Source: Duganella sp. CF458 | GTDB taxonomy: Bacteria > Pseudomonadota > Gammaproteobacteria > Burkholderiales > Burkholderiaceae_D | DNA: 64,000 bases | Assembly: GCF_900113115.1 (NCBI RefSeq) | Contig: NZ_FOOF01000001.1 | Coordinates: forward strand, 186,001 to 250,000 | Direction of reading: 5' to 3' | Shown: one piece after another, positions 27,628-36,075 of the stretch | Numbering within the stretch: position 1 is the first letter of the stretch | How the letters are laid out: each line of letters begins with the position of its first letter | Notes under the pieces: generated by a model | Told to the model about the DNA's origin: nothing | What the model saw: the letters and a program-made list of their open reading frames with translations, nothing else | Databases searched by the model: none | Position numbers and translations under genes: made by a program

Positions 27628-28638
27628 TTAGGCGCTGCGCCACAGCGCCAGCGCTTCGCGCGCAATCAGGTCCGGGCGCTCTTCGGGCCAGAACAATTTG
27701 CTGCCTTCGATGCGGCGCACACCCTTGCTGTTGCCGAAAGCCTGTTCGAGATAGTCGGCACCGCGCGGCAGGAAGATGCCGTCAGCCATGCCCCACAACA
27801 CGCGTACCGGGGCCGTGCTGGTTTTCAGCGCGGGCTTGATGCCGTGCAGCGCGTTGCGTTCCAGCGCCGCGATGTAGCCGTGCAAGCGCTGCGGATGGTC
27901 GACCAGGGGGCGCAGGTAAGTTTCGAATACCTCGTCCGCCAGCGCGGCAGGGCGGGCGTAGCATAGGCCTCCCAGGCCTTCGGGCGAGCGCGCCTTGTCC
28001 TTGTCCGCCAGCCAGGGCTCCAGCCACTCCTGCGCGAATTTGCCTTGCTTGGCCAGTTCGATCACCGGCAGCATGGCCGGTGGCGGGCAATCGATTTCGG
28101 TATCGCAGTTGGCCAGCAGCAGGCTGCGCGCACGCTCCGGATGCAGCACCAGGAATAGCTGCGCCACGGCGCCGCCGCTGTCGCTGGCGACCAGGTCGAC
28201 CTTATCAATACCCAGTTTGTCGAGCAGTTCGGCCAGCATGGCTACCTGGCCTTCAGGATCGAGTTTGGCGTCCGGCGCAGGCTCGCTGTGGCCAAGGCCG
28301 AGGAAGTCCGGCGCGATGCAGCGGCGATGGGGCGCCAGGCGCGCCACCGCGCCACGCCACTGGAAGCTGTTCAGAGGAAGGCCGTGCAGGAACAGGGCCG
28401 CCTGCGGCCCGTGGCCCCGCTCGACCACAGCCACACGTCCGGCGCTGGTGGCGACGAAGCGCCGCGCCGCCTGCCAGCGCCTGGCATCGCGCGCCGCCTC
28501 GGTCCGCAATGCAGCGTCGCCCACCGCGACGCCCACCGCACCTCCCGATCCAACGCCTGGTGCGGCGCTGGCGAAGCGTCCCGCGCTGGTCATGGCGGTC
28601 AATGCGGCGGCGGCTTTTAAAAAGCTTCGGCGAATCAT
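27628..28638 (-). CDS. Exported alpha/beta hydrolase (epoxide hydrolase/dehalogenase-like)
   Basis: About 336 residues. The N terminus MIRRSFLKAAAALTAM is a Tat-type twin-arginine signal, so the enzyme acts in the periplasm. Oxyanion loop FLHGLPLNSFQWRG near 110; the elbow is VASDSGGAVAQLF, where the Asp aligns with the nucleophile of GHDWGG enzymes, as in dehalogenases and epoxide hydrolases; Ser is the alternative. ATG at 28638 has AAGGAG six bases upstream. Divergent from the XRE/MmyB regulator, which likely controls it. Substrate unknown. Confidence 0.8.
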   Translation of the reverse strand: MIRRSFLKAAAALTAMTSAGRFASAAPGVGSGGAVGVAVGDAALRTEAARDARRWQAARRFVATSAGRVAVVERGHGPQAALFLHGLPLNSFQWRGAVARLAPHRRCIAPDFLGLGHSEPAPDAKLDPEGQVAMLAELLDKLGIDKVDLVASDSGGAVAQLFLVLHPERARSLLLANCDTEIDCPPPAMLPVIELAKQGKFAQEWLEPWLADKDKARSPEGLGGLCYARPAALADEVFETYLRPLVDHPQRLHGYIAALERNALHGIKPALKTSTAPVRVLWGMADGIFLPRGADYLEQAFGNSKGVRRIEGSKLFWPEERPDLIAREALALWRSA

Positions 28639-28702
28639 GCTCATCTCCTTCAAGACAGGTTATCGATGGAATGCATGATCGGTCCGAGAGCGACGCGAAG
28701 CA

Positions 28703-28719
28703 ATGACCTCGGAGGTCAT
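28703..28719. promoter_or_regulatory. 17-bp palindrome between hydrolase and regulator
   Basis: ATGACCTC-G-GAGGTCAT, perfect 8-base arms around one base. It lies in the 116-base divergent gap, 36 bases before the regulator start, as expected for an operator of the XRE/MmyB protein. No other copy was noticed. Confidence 0.6.
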
Positions 28720-28754
28720 GGAACTGCCTCACAAAACCTTGCTAATATCGCCAC

Positions 28755-29573
28755 ATGAACGCAAACCCGACCCCGATCGTCCACGTTGGCGCCCTGCTGC
28801 GCGAATGGCGCTCCGCCCGCCGCCTGAGCCAGATGGACCTGGCGCTGGACGCCGGCCTCTCCACCCGCCATCTGAGCTGCATCGAAACCGGCAAGGCCCA
28901 GCCCAGCCGCGACATCCTGACACGCATCGCCGACACGCTGGACATGACGCTGCGCGACCGCAATGCGCTGCTGGTGGCCGCCGGCTACGCCCCGCGCTAC
29001 ACGGAATCCGCGCTGGCCAATCCCGAACTGGCGCCGATGCGGCGCGCGATCGAGGCCATGCTGAAGCAGCAGGAACCCTACCCCGCCTTCCTGATGAACC
29101 GCCACTGGGATATCGTGATGGCCAACGAGGCCGCCATCCGCATGAACCGTTGGCTGCTGGGCGGTCGCGACAGCCCGCACCGCAATATGCTGCGCCACGC
29201 ATTCGACCCGCAGGACTTGCGCGCCGCACTGGTGAACTGGGAAGAAATCGCAGGCCACCTGCTGGCCCACCTGCACAAGCTGGTTGCGACAACGCCCAAC
29301 GACGCCAAGGCGCGCGCCCTGCTGGACGAAGTCCTCGCCTATCCCGGCGTGCCCGAGAAATGGCGCCAGCGCGACCTGCGTAGCGTACCGGCGCCGTTGC
29401 TTGAAACGGTGTTCGAGCGCGACGGGCAGCGCGTGGCGTTCTTCTCCACCATCACCACCTTCGGCACCCCGCGCGACGTCACGCTGGAGGAACTGCACGT
29501 CGAAGCGTGCTTCCCTTCCGACGAGGCCAGCGCCGCCTTCTGCCGCGATCTTGCAATTGCCAGCGCAGCTTAG
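28755..29573 (+). CDS. XRE-family regulator with MmyB-like ligand domain
   Basis: Transcriptional regulator of 272 residues. N-terminal HTH about residues 10-70 (RLSQMDLALDAGLSTRHLSCIE, then GKAQPSRD). The rest is the MmyB-like ligand-binding domain: ESALANPELAPMRRAIEAML, PAFLMNRHWDIVMANEAA and FFSTITTFGTPRDVTLEELHVE. Such proteins bind fatty acyl-type ligands. It is divergent from the exported hydrolase, with a perfect palindrome between them, so it is probably its regulator. The stop overlaps the convergent PEP-CTERM gene by 4 bases. Confidence 0.92.
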   Translation: MNANPTPIVHVGALLREWRSARRLSQMDLALDAGLSTRHLSCIETGKAQPSRDILTRIADTLDMTLRDRNALLVAAGYAPRYTESALANPELAPMRRAIEAMLKQQEPYPAFLMNRHWDIVMANEAAIRMNRWLLGGRDSPHRNMLRHAFDPQDLRAALVNWEEIAGHLLAHLHKLVATTPNDAKARALLDEVLAYPGVPEKWRQRDLRSVPAPLLETVFERDGQRVAFFSTITTFGTPRDVTLEELHVEACFPSDEASAAFCRDLAIASAA

Positions 29574-30289
29574 TTGCGCTTTCGCCTGCGCAGGCCCGCG
29601 ATGGCAGCCAAGCCGATACCGAATAGCGCCGCTGTAGCTGGTTCAGGGACAGCGGCCACCTTCAAGTCACTCTCCCAACCCTCCCATTCCAGCCACGTTT
29701 CAGCGCCGGTGCTCCAGTCATTCCGGACACGGCTCCACACTGTGCCGAACGTCACCTCCGATAGAGACTCCCGGTGCCACAGCGTTTCCGCCAAGGCAGC
29801 ATCGATTGAAGTCGCCCAGTCCATTCCAGTCCCTTTGAAGAGCAGCTGGTAGCTGGCGCTGTAGAAAAGCGATGTACTATCGTTCCAATTGTATTCATTC
29901 TTTTCGACAGCGAAAATGAAGTGACCCGTGTAGCTGCCATCGAGTGCTACCTGAATATTGGCATATAGGACTTGATCGGGAGGTTCCGCAGATTCGAACC
30001 GGGCAAGATAGCCGTTGTCGAACGGCGATTTGATACCCGATTGGTCAAAGTCGAAAAAGCAGGTCGAACTGTGCGCCGTGCCGACGTATCGGTTGCGGCA
30101 ATCGCGCTGGGAAGTCAGGTTTGAACGCAAGGTGCCGCCAAACGGCGTGAAGATCTGCGTGTCATAACTGAGGACATCGTCTTTGACGCTCCAGTGCTTG
30201 CCGGAGTCGACATTAAATGTCGTCGCGATGCCGGCATGCGCCAAGCCAGTCGAAGCCAGGAGGATGGCTGGCAACACGAGGGACTTCAC
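29570..30289 (-). CDS. PEP-CTERM sorting-domain protein
   Basis: Exported protein of 239 residues. Signal peptide MKSLVLPAILLASTGLAHAG; C-terminal PEP-CTERM tripartite signal: VPEPATAALFGIGLAAIAGL and the basic tail RRRKRN. The exosortase system removes this tail and fixes the protein at the surface. The middle is beta-rich with no known domain. It starts by ATGA overlap with the upstream PEP-CTERM gene, with which it shares wording (FNVDSGKHWSV / FTVDFGKHWTG), so the two are tandem duplicates. GC is lower than in neighbouring genes. No exosortase in the window. Confidence 0.9.
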   Translation of the reverse strand: MKSLVLPAILLASTGLAHAGIATTFNVDSGKHWSVKDDVLSYDTQIFTPFGGTLRSNLTSQRDCRNRYVGTAHSSTCFFDFDQSGIKSPFDNGYLARFESAEPPDQVLYANIQVALDGSYTGHFIFAVEKNEYNWNDSTSLFYSASYQLLFKGTGMDWATSIDAALAETLWHRESLSEVTFGTVWSRVRNDWSTGAETWLEWEGWESDLKVAAVPEPATAALFGIGLAAIAGLRRRKRN

Positions 30290-31017
30290 CCTTTCCTCCG
30301 GCGCAGGGCAACGAGGGCAGCCAAGCCGATACCGAACAGCGCCGGGGCGGCAGGTTCAGGAACCGCTGCTGCTGCATCGAGGTCCACAGTACCGTCCCAG
30401 CCCTCGCCAATGACACTCAACGACTCGCCAGTCAGGGGATCAATCGTCTCACGTAGCCAATCGGTACTGAACGTCTTTGAGTACATCGTTTCTTTGTTCC
30501 ACATCGCTTCTGCGAGGGATGCATTCATGGTCGTATCCCATGCCAAGCCCTCACCGCGGAACCTGAACATATAAATCGTCAAGGAGTTGTTCACGTAGCT
30601 ACCGTTCCCGCCTTGGATGAACTCGTCCATCAAGTGTACGAACGAGAAGTAACCGGAGTAACTACCATCTCTCTTTACTTGAAGCCGGCTCTGCAGGCTG
30701 GCCGTTATCGGAACATCGGTGTCAAAGCGGCTTCGATAATCCTGGAAATACGGCGTTTTCCAGTCTGACTGGTCGGCGAAGAAACAGGTCGAGTTATGCG
30801 CATCCCCACTGACGCTGTTAAGGCAATTGCGCAACGAACTCAAGTCGGAACGCAGCGTGCCGCTGAACGATTTCAGGACCTTGTCGTCATAGTTGAAGCT
30901 TTGATTATTGCCGGTCCAATGCTTGCCGAAATCGACCGTAAATGGGCTTGCGATGCCGGCTTGGGCCGTTCCGGCGACCAGGGCCAGCAGCATGGCTGGC
31001 AGGGCGAGAAGTTTCAT
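30286..31017 (-). CDS. PEP-CTERM sorting-domain protein (paralogue)
   Basis: Exported protein of 243 residues, first of two tandem copies. Signal peptide MKLLALPAMLLALVAGTAQAG; tail VPEPAAPALFGIGLAALVAL, then RRRKG. A conserved DNSTCFF-like region (GDAHNSTCFFADQSDW) matches the second copy (HSSTCFFDFDQS). Function unknown; PEP-CTERM proteins are often biofilm or extracellular-matrix related. Its start codon lies at the end of a perfect 14-base inverted repeat. GC is clearly lower than in the flanking pectin genes, suggesting separate origin. Confidence 0.9.
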   Translation of the reverse strand: MKLLALPAMLLALVAGTAQAGIASPFTVDFGKHWTGNNQSFNYDDKVLKSFSGTLRSDLSSLRNCLNSVSGDAHNSTCFFADQSDWKTPYFQDYRSRFDTDVPITASLQSRLQVKRDGSYSGYFSFVHLMDEFIQGGNGSYVNNSLTIYMFRFRGEGLAWDTTMNASLAEAMWNKETMYSKTFSTDWLRETIDPLTGESLSVIGEGWDGTVDLDAAAAVPEPAAPALFGIGLAALVALRRRKG

Positions 31018-31050
31018 ACTTTATATTTAATTTTCAAAATATAAAGTATG
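31015..31050 (-). promoter_or_regulatory. Inverted repeat over PEP-CTERM start codon
   Basis: Perfect 14-base arms CATACTTTATATTT/AAATATAAAGTATG with an 8-base loop. The inner end is the ATG of the first PEP-CTERM gene; no Shine-Dalgarno is seen. It could be a repressor operator in DNA or a hairpin hiding the start codon in mRNA. Confidence 0.7.
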
Positions 31051-31099
31051 CAATAAAATTAACAAAAAGAAAACTTCCCTGACGCAAGATTGCAACAGA

Positions 31100-31981
31100 T
31101 CAATCTTCTGCGTACAGGGCGTCGGCCAAGCCTTGCGCACCAGGCCGCAGCAAGAGCACTGCGCCGGGCCAGCCATCGGCGGCATTGCCGGGGTCGATCG
31201 AGGTCACCAGCAGCGTGGACAAGTCAGGGCCGCCGAAGCTGCACATCGATGGCTTGGCGAATGGCAGCGCGAGCTCCCGGTCCAGTACACCGGCCGGCGT
31301 GTAGCGCTGCAAGAGGCCGCCATCGTTGGCGCAGGTCCAGTAGCAGCCGTCGGCATCGACGGCGGCGCCGTCAGGACGGCCTTTTTGCGCGCCCAGGTCG
31401 AGGAAGATGCGCTTGTTATGCAGCGTGCCGCCGGCAATGTCGTAATCGAAGGCCCACACCATGCGCCGCTTCGGATGGGAATCGGACAGGTACATCACAT
31501 CGCCGCCGGGCGAGAATGCCGTGCCGTTCTGAGTCAGCAAACCGGACACGGATGGCGCCGACAGGCCTTCGCCAGCGCTGTAGCGATAAAGCTGGCCGAC
31601 CGCCCTTTCCGCTGCCATGTCCATGAACATGGTGCCGGCCCAGAAGCGTCCTTGCCGGTCGCAACGGCCATCATTGAAGCGCATCCCCTCACCCAGCTCG
31701 GACCCGGGCGGCGCGGCCAGGCGTTCGGCCGATACGCTGCCGTCTTCTTGCAGTGCGAGGTGGAAGATGCCGGTCTCCATGCCCGCAATGAAGCCGCCGC
31801 GCGCAGCAGGCGATATGCATGCCACCATCTCCGGCGCCTCCCAGAAGCGCGTGGCGCCGCTAGCGTCATCCAGGCGCCAGATGCGGCGCGCCGGAATGTC
31901 GACCCAATACCAGGCGCCTTCGCCCGCGTGCCAGGTGGGGCTTTCACCCACCGTGCAATGAACACCGCTTACTTTTTCCAT
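31100..31981 (-). CDS. SMP-30/gluconolactonase family lactonase (sugar-acid lactone)
   Basis: Six-bladed propeller lactonase of 293 residues, probably the one that opens galactaro-1,4-lactone formed by uronate dehydrogenase. Metal ligands as in SMP-30: Glu in CTVGESPTWH, Asn in MRFNDGRCDRQGRFWAGTM and Asp in MYLSDSHPKR. No signal peptide, so cytoplasmic. It overlaps the MFS transporter gene (TGATG), so the two are translationally linked and belong to the galacturonate unit. A lactonase for other sugar acids cannot be excluded by sequence alone. Confidence 0.85.
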   Translation of the reverse strand: MEKVSGVHCTVGESPTWHAGEGAWYWVDIPARRIWRLDDASGATRFWEAPEMVACISPAARGGFIAGMETGIFHLALQEDGSVSAERLAAPPGSELGEGMRFNDGRCDRQGRFWAGTMFMDMAAERAVGQLYRYSAGEGLSAPSVSGLLTQNGTAFSPGGDVMYLSDSHPKRRMVWAFDYDIAGGTLHNKRIFLDLGAQKGRPDGAAVDADGCYWTCANDGGLLQRYTPAGVLDRELALPFAKPSMCSFGGPDLSTLLVTSIDPGNAADGWPGAVLLLRPGAQGLADALYAED

Positions 31982-33411
31982 CACAGGTCAGTAATTTCCT
32001 TGTGCGCCGGGACCAGCGCCTTCATGATGCACCAGGCGATCAGGTAAGCCAGCGCACAGAAGGTGAACATGATCATGTAGCCGGTCTGGATCTGCCCCAG
32101 CGCGTTGTAGTGATCGAACAGCTTGCCGGCCACCTTGGTGATCAGCACGCCCCCAAGGCCACCGGCCATGCCGCCGATGCCGACCACGGAGCCGACGCTG
32201 TGTTTCGGGAACATGTCCGACACCGTCGTGAACAGGTTGGCAGACCAGGCCTGGTGCGCCGAGGCGCCGATGCCGATCAGGATCACCGGCACCCAGATGC
32301 CAAGGTAGCCAAGCGGCTGCGCCAGCAATACCGCCAATGGGAAGAAGGCGATGGTCAGCATGGCACGCATACGGCCTTGGTAGACGCTGGCACCGCGGTT
32401 GATGAAGAAGGTCGGGAACCAGCCGCCGCCGATGGAACCGAACATGGTCATCGAGTACAGCACCGCCAGCGGCACCACCATTTCGGTCGCCGATATGCCG
32501 TATTGCGCCGACATGAATTTCGGCAGCCAGAAAAGGAAGAACCACCACACGCCGTCGGTCAGGAACTTGCCAGCCGTGAACGCCCAAGTCTGGCGGTAGG
32601 CCAGCAGCTTGAACCAGGATGCCTTGCGCGGCTCCGCCCCGGCGGCCGGCGCTGCAGCCGCCATAGCCGCTGTAGCCGAATTCTCGGCCGCATCGCTATT
32701 GATGTAATCCAGTTCGGCGCGCGACAGGCGCTTCTGCTTCGACGGCACATCGTAGAAATACAGCCAGAAACCCATCCAGACAAAGCCGATCGCGCCGATG
32801 ATGATGAAGGCCGATTGCCAGCCCCACAGATCGGCGATCAGCGGCACCGTGACCGGCGCCAGGATCGCACCGATATTCGCGCCGGAGTTGAAGATGCCGG
32901 TTGCGAAAGAGCGTTCCTTCTTCGGGAAATATTCAGCGGTAGCCTTGATGGCGGCCGGGAAGTTGCCCGCCTCGCCCAGTGCCAGCACTGCGCGCCCCAC
33001 CATGAAGCCGGCCACTGACACCGGGACTGCCGCAATGCCCACGGCAGCGAGAAGATTCGACAGCGTGCTGCCGATTCCCACCGAGTAAGCGTGCAGGATT
33101 GCGCCGAACGACCAGATCACAATCGCCAGCACGAAGGCACGGCGCGTGCCCATCCTGTCGATCACGCGGCCGGCGAACAGCATCGAGATCGCGTACACGA
33201 ACTGGAACACGGCTGCGATGTTGGCGTAGTCGGTATTCGACCAGCCGAATTCCTGCGACAGCGCAGGCGCCAGTAGCGACAGCACCTGGCGGTCGAGGTA
33301 GTTGATGGTGGTGGCGAAGAACAGCAGGCCACAAATGGTCCAGCGGTATTTGCCGATGGCGGCGGCCGGTTCGGCTGCCAGGCCGACGGCTTGCGGGTTA
33401 GGCTGATTCAT
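31981..33411 (-). CDS. MFS transporter, hexuronate/anion:cation symporter type
   Basis: Inner-membrane transporter of 476 residues with 12 helices, of the ACS family (ExuT/GudP-like). Seen: TTINYLDRQVLSLLAPAL near residue 40, GRVIDRMGTRRAFVLAIV at the loop 2-3 signature, LALGEAGNFPAAIKATAEYFP near 145 and a long central loop with RLSRAELDYINSD. ACS members import galacturonate or galactarate; the context makes galacturonate likely. It overlaps the lactonase gene and follows the aldehyde dehydrogenase after a short gap with a hairpin. Confidence 0.88.
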   Translation of the reverse strand: MNQPNPQAVGLAAEPAAAIGKYRWTICGLLFFATTINYLDRQVLSLLAPALSQEFGWSNTDYANIAAVFQFVYAISMLFAGRVIDRMGTRRAFVLAIVIWSFGAILHAYSVGIGSTLSNLLAAVGIAAVPVSVAGFMVGRAVLALGEAGNFPAAIKATAEYFPKKERSFATGIFNSGANIGAILAPVTVPLIADLWGWQSAFIIIGAIGFVWMGFWLYFYDVPSKQKRLSRAELDYINSDAAENSATAAMAAAAPAAGAEPRKASWFKLLAYRQTWAFTAGKFLTDGVWWFFLFWLPKFMSAQYGISATEMVVPLAVLYSMTMFGSIGGGWFPTFFINRGASVYQGRMRAMLTIAFFPLAVLLAQPLGYLGIWVPVILIGIGASAHQAWSANLFTTVSDMFPKHSVGSVVGIGGMAGGLGGVLITKVAGKLFDHYNALGQIQTGYMIMFTFCALAYLIAWCIMKALVPAHKEITDL

Positions 33412-33430
33412 GGTTTCTTATAGTCGAAAG

Positions 33431-33452
33431 CGGCCGGTGTCTCCCCCGGCCG
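33431..33452. other. GC hairpin between dehydrogenase and transporter
   Basis: Arms CGGCCGG/CCGGCCG with an 8-base loop in the 51-base gap of two same-strand genes. No T-run follows on the minus strand, so it may be an attenuator or processing site rather than a full terminator. Confidence 0.5.
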
Positions 33453-33462
33453 TACTACATCA

Positions 33463-35043
33463 TCAAACTGCCGTGCGCAGCTCCCCATCCACGAGGCGTG
33501 CCAGGCGCAGTGGATTATCGTCCTGTAAAGCGGCTGGCAGCAAGGCCGCCGGCACATTCTGGTAGCTGACCGGACGCAGGAAGCGCTCGATGGCCATGGC
33601 GCCGACGGACGTGGTGCGGGTGTCCGAAGTGGCAGGGAACGGGCCGCCGTGCACCATTGCGTGGCACACCTCGACGCCGGTCGGGAAGCCGTTGAACAGC
33701 ACGCGGCCAGCCTTGCGCTCCAGCGTCGGCAACAGCTTCGCAGCCAGAGGATGGTCGTCTGCCGCGCAGTGCACGGTGGCGGTCAACTGCCCTTCCAGGC
33801 TGACGGCCAGGCGCAGCACTTCGGCTTCGTCGCGGCAAGCGATCAACACCGAGGCCGGGCCGAACACTTCTTCCTGCAGCGCGTGACTGGCGACGAAAGT
33901 TTCCGCGTCAACGCGGAACAGCGCTGCCTGCGCGGCACAACCGGCGCCCTCCTCCTGTCCCAATGCCAGCAGCTTGACGCCGGCAACTTCGGACAAGCGG
34001 CCGACGCCCGACTGATAAGCCTTGTGGATGCCGGCGGTCAGCATGGTGCCCGCCCCCTTCGGCTGCAGCGCCGCCGCAGCGGCGGCAGCAAAGCGGTCGA
34101 AGTCCGGGCCGGCCACGCCGATCACCAGGCCGGGGTTGGTGCAGAACTGGCCGACACCCATGGTCAGCGAGTCGACGAAAGCCGCGCCCAATGCCTCGGC
34201 GTTCGCAGCCAGGACCGCAGGCAGCATGAAGACCGGGTTAATGCTGCTCATCTCCGCGTAGACCGGGATCGGCTCAGGGCGTGCGGCAGCGGTGCGCATC
34301 AGGGCAGTGCCGCCCTGGCGCGAACCGGTAAAGCCGACAGCCTTGATCGACGGGTTCGCGACCAGCGCCTGGCCCACCACGCGGCCATCGCCATGGATCA
34401 TGGAAAACACGCCTTCCGGCATGCCGCAATCCGCTGCCGCTTTCTGCACGGCGCGCGCGACCAGCTCGGACGTGCCAGGGTGGGCGGCATGCGCCTTCAC
34501 CACCACCGGGCAGCCGGCAGCCAGTGCGGACGCGGTATCGCCGCCTGCGACGGAGAATGCCAGCGGGAAGTTGGAGGCGCCGAATACGGCCACCGGACCG
34601 ACCGCAATCTTGCGCAGGCGCAGGTCGGGACGCGGCGGCGTGCGTTGCGGCAGTGCCGAATCCAGCGTGGCGTTCAGCCAATGGCCGTCGCGCACCACTT
34701 TAGCGAACAGGCGCAGCTGATTGACGGTGCGGCCACGCTCACCTTCCAGGCGGGCTTGCGGCAGGCCGGTTTCGGCCATGGCGCGCTCGGTCAGGGTTGC
34801 ACCCAGCGCGTCGATATTGCCGGCGACTGCTTCCAGGAAGCCGGCGCGCACTTCCGGCGTGGTGGCGCGATAGGTATCGAAGGCCTGTTCGGCCAGCGCA
34901 CAAGCGCGCTCCACGTCCGCCAGTTCGGCCTGACCGAACCCCGGCAGCAGGCTTTGCGCGGTAGCCGGATTGAAGGCCAACTGGTTGCCGGCCGCGCCGC
35001 GCACCAGTTGCCGGCCGATGATCATTTCACCGGTGATTTGCAT
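33463..35043 (-). CDS. 2-oxoglutarate semialdehyde (2,5-dioxovalerate) dehydrogenase
   Basis: NAD(P)-dependent aldehyde dehydrogenase of 526 residues that oxidises 2,5-dioxopentanoate to 2-oxoglutarate, last step of the oxidative galacturonate route. The catalytic Cys is in [11 protein letters not shown] near residue 302. NADP-binding [21 protein letters not shown] near 160; [10 protein letters not shown] near 245. The length and opening ([26 protein letters not shown]) fit the KGSADH type III group. Its ATG overlaps the kdgD stop (TAATG), which strongly supports the assigned step. Confidence 0.92.
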   Translation of the reverse strand: MQITGEMIIGRQLVRGAAGNQLAFNPATAQSLLPGFGQAELADVERACALAEQAFDTYRATTPEVRAGFLEAVAGNIDALGATLTERAMAETGLPQARLEGERGRTVNQLRLFAKVVRDGHWLNATLDSALPQRTPPRPDLRLRKIAVGPVAVFGASNFPLAFSVAGGDTASALAAGCPVVVKAHAAHPGTSELVARAVQKAAADCGMPEGVFSMIHGDGRVVGQALVANPSIKAVGFTGSRQGGTALMRTAAARPEPIPVYAEMSSINPVFMLPAVLAANAEALGAAFVDSLTMGVGQFCTNPGLVIGVAGPDFDRFAAAAAAALQPKGAGTMLTAGIHKAYQSGVGRLSEVAGVKLLALGQEEGAGCAAQAALFRVDAETFVASHALQEEVFGPASVLIACRDEAEVLRLAVSLEGQLTATVHCAADDHPLAAKLLPTLERKAGRVLFNGFPTGVEVCHAMVHGGPFPATSDTRTTSVGAMAIERFLRPVSYQNVPAALLPAALQDDNPLRLARLVDGELRTAV

Positions 35044-35960
35044 TATTGGGCACCTTGCTTCTTGATCAGCGCCAGCAGCATGGCGTCTTCTTCCGCAGTC
35101 AGGTCGGTCAGCGGAGCACGCACAGGACCGCCCGAGTGGCCGACCAGGCGCGCGCCGGCCTTGACGATGGAGACGGCGTAACCGGCCTTGCGGTTGCGGA
35201 TCTCCAGGTATGGCAGGAAGAATTCGTCGAGCATGCGGTCGGTTTCGGCGGTGTTGCCGGCGGCCGTGGCATGGTAGAAGTCCATCGCCAATTTCGGCAC
35301 GAAGTTGAACACGGCAGAGGAATACACCGGCGTACCCAGCGCCTTGTAGGCCCCCGCATAGACTTCCGCAGTCGGCAAGCCGCCCAGGTAGGAGAAGCGG
35401 TCACCCAGCTTGCGGTAGATCTGCACCATCAGTTCGATCTCGCCTACGCCATCCTTGAAACCGATCAGGTTCGGGCAGCGTGCAGCCAGGATGGCCAGCG
35501 AGTTGGCGCTCAGGCGGCAGTTGGCGCGGTTATACACGATCACGCCGATTTTCACGGACTCGCACACCTGTGCCACGTGTTCGATCAGGCCATCCTGGCT
35601 GGCTTCGGTCAGGTAGTGCGGCAGCAGCAGCAGGCCGTCCGCGCCCAGACGCTCCGCTTCCTGTGCCAGCGCGATGGCCTGGCGGGTCGGGCCGCCGGTG
35701 CCGGCCAGCAGCGGCACCTTGCCGCGGCAGCTTTCCACGGCAACCTTGACGACCTGCGAGTATTCCGGAGCGGTCAACGAAAAGAACTCGCCGGTGCCGC
35801 CGGCGGCGAACAATGCACTGGCGCCGTAAGGAGCCAGCCAGTCCAGGCGTTCGGCATAGGTTTTGGCGTTGAAGTTGCCTTCGGCGTCAAAGTCGGTGAT
35901 CGGGAAGGACAGCAGGCCGGACGACATGACTTTCTTGAGTTCTTGCGGGGACATGGACAT
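35043..35960 (-). CDS. kdgD: 5-dehydro-4-deoxyglucarate dehydratase
   Basis: Class I aldolase-fold enzyme (DHDPS/NAL family), 305 residues, which dehydrates and decarboxylates 5-dehydro-4-deoxyglucarate to 2,5-dioxopentanoate. The Schiff-base Lys is in [12 protein letters not shown] near 167 and the Tyr in [11 protein letters not shown] near 135; [14 protein letters not shown] near 55. The start has AGGAG eight bases upstream. First gene of the minus-strand unit kdgD, dehydrogenase, transporter, lactonase. A palindrome lies 46 bases upstream. Confidence 0.93.
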   Translation of the reverse strand: MSMSPQELKKVMSSGLLSFPITDFDAEGNFNAKTYAERLDWLAPYGASALFAAGGTGEFFSLTAPEYSQVVKVAVESCRGKVPLLAGTGGPTRQAIALAQEAERLGADGLLLLPHYLTEASQDGLIEHVAQVCESVKIGVIVYNRANCRLSANSLAILAARCPNLIGFKDGVGEIELMVQIYRKLGDRFSYLGGLPTAEVYAGAYKALGTPVYSSAVFNFVPKLAMDFYHATAAGNTAETDRMLDEFFLPYLEIRNRKAGYAVSIVKAGARLVGHSGGPVRAPLTDLTAEEDAMLLALIKKQGAQ

Positions 35961-36005
35961 CGTTGACTCCTAAGTGTGGTTTTTGCACGAATCGAGCGCG
36001 AGCTC

Positions 36006-36027
36006 AGTTGTAAGTCATCGTACAACT
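36006..36027. promoter_or_regulatory. Palindrome upstream of kdgD
   Basis: AGTTGTA/TACAACT arms separated by 8 bases, within the 112-base gap between the kdgD start and the GntR stop. It could be an operator of one of the two GntR proteins. It differs from the TGGYCNGACCA type; no -35/-10 pair was clear. Confidence 0.45.
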
Positions 36028-36047
36028 CAATCGACATCAACGCAAGC

Positions 36048-36075
36048 AAAAAAATGGGGACGTACCCCATTTTTA
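36048..36075 (-). terminator. Rho-independent terminator of the first GntR gene
   Basis: Stem AAAAATGGGG/CCCCATTTTT with loop of five, then a T-run on the minus strand. The gene's TAA stop lies in the outer arm. It separates the regulator from the kdgD unit on the same strand. The core GGGGACGTACCCC is itself palindromic. Confidence 0.85.

Noticed and set aside
27605..27628. Short direct repeat GCGTTAG at the methyltransferase stop
   Set aside because: Only two units; likely chance.
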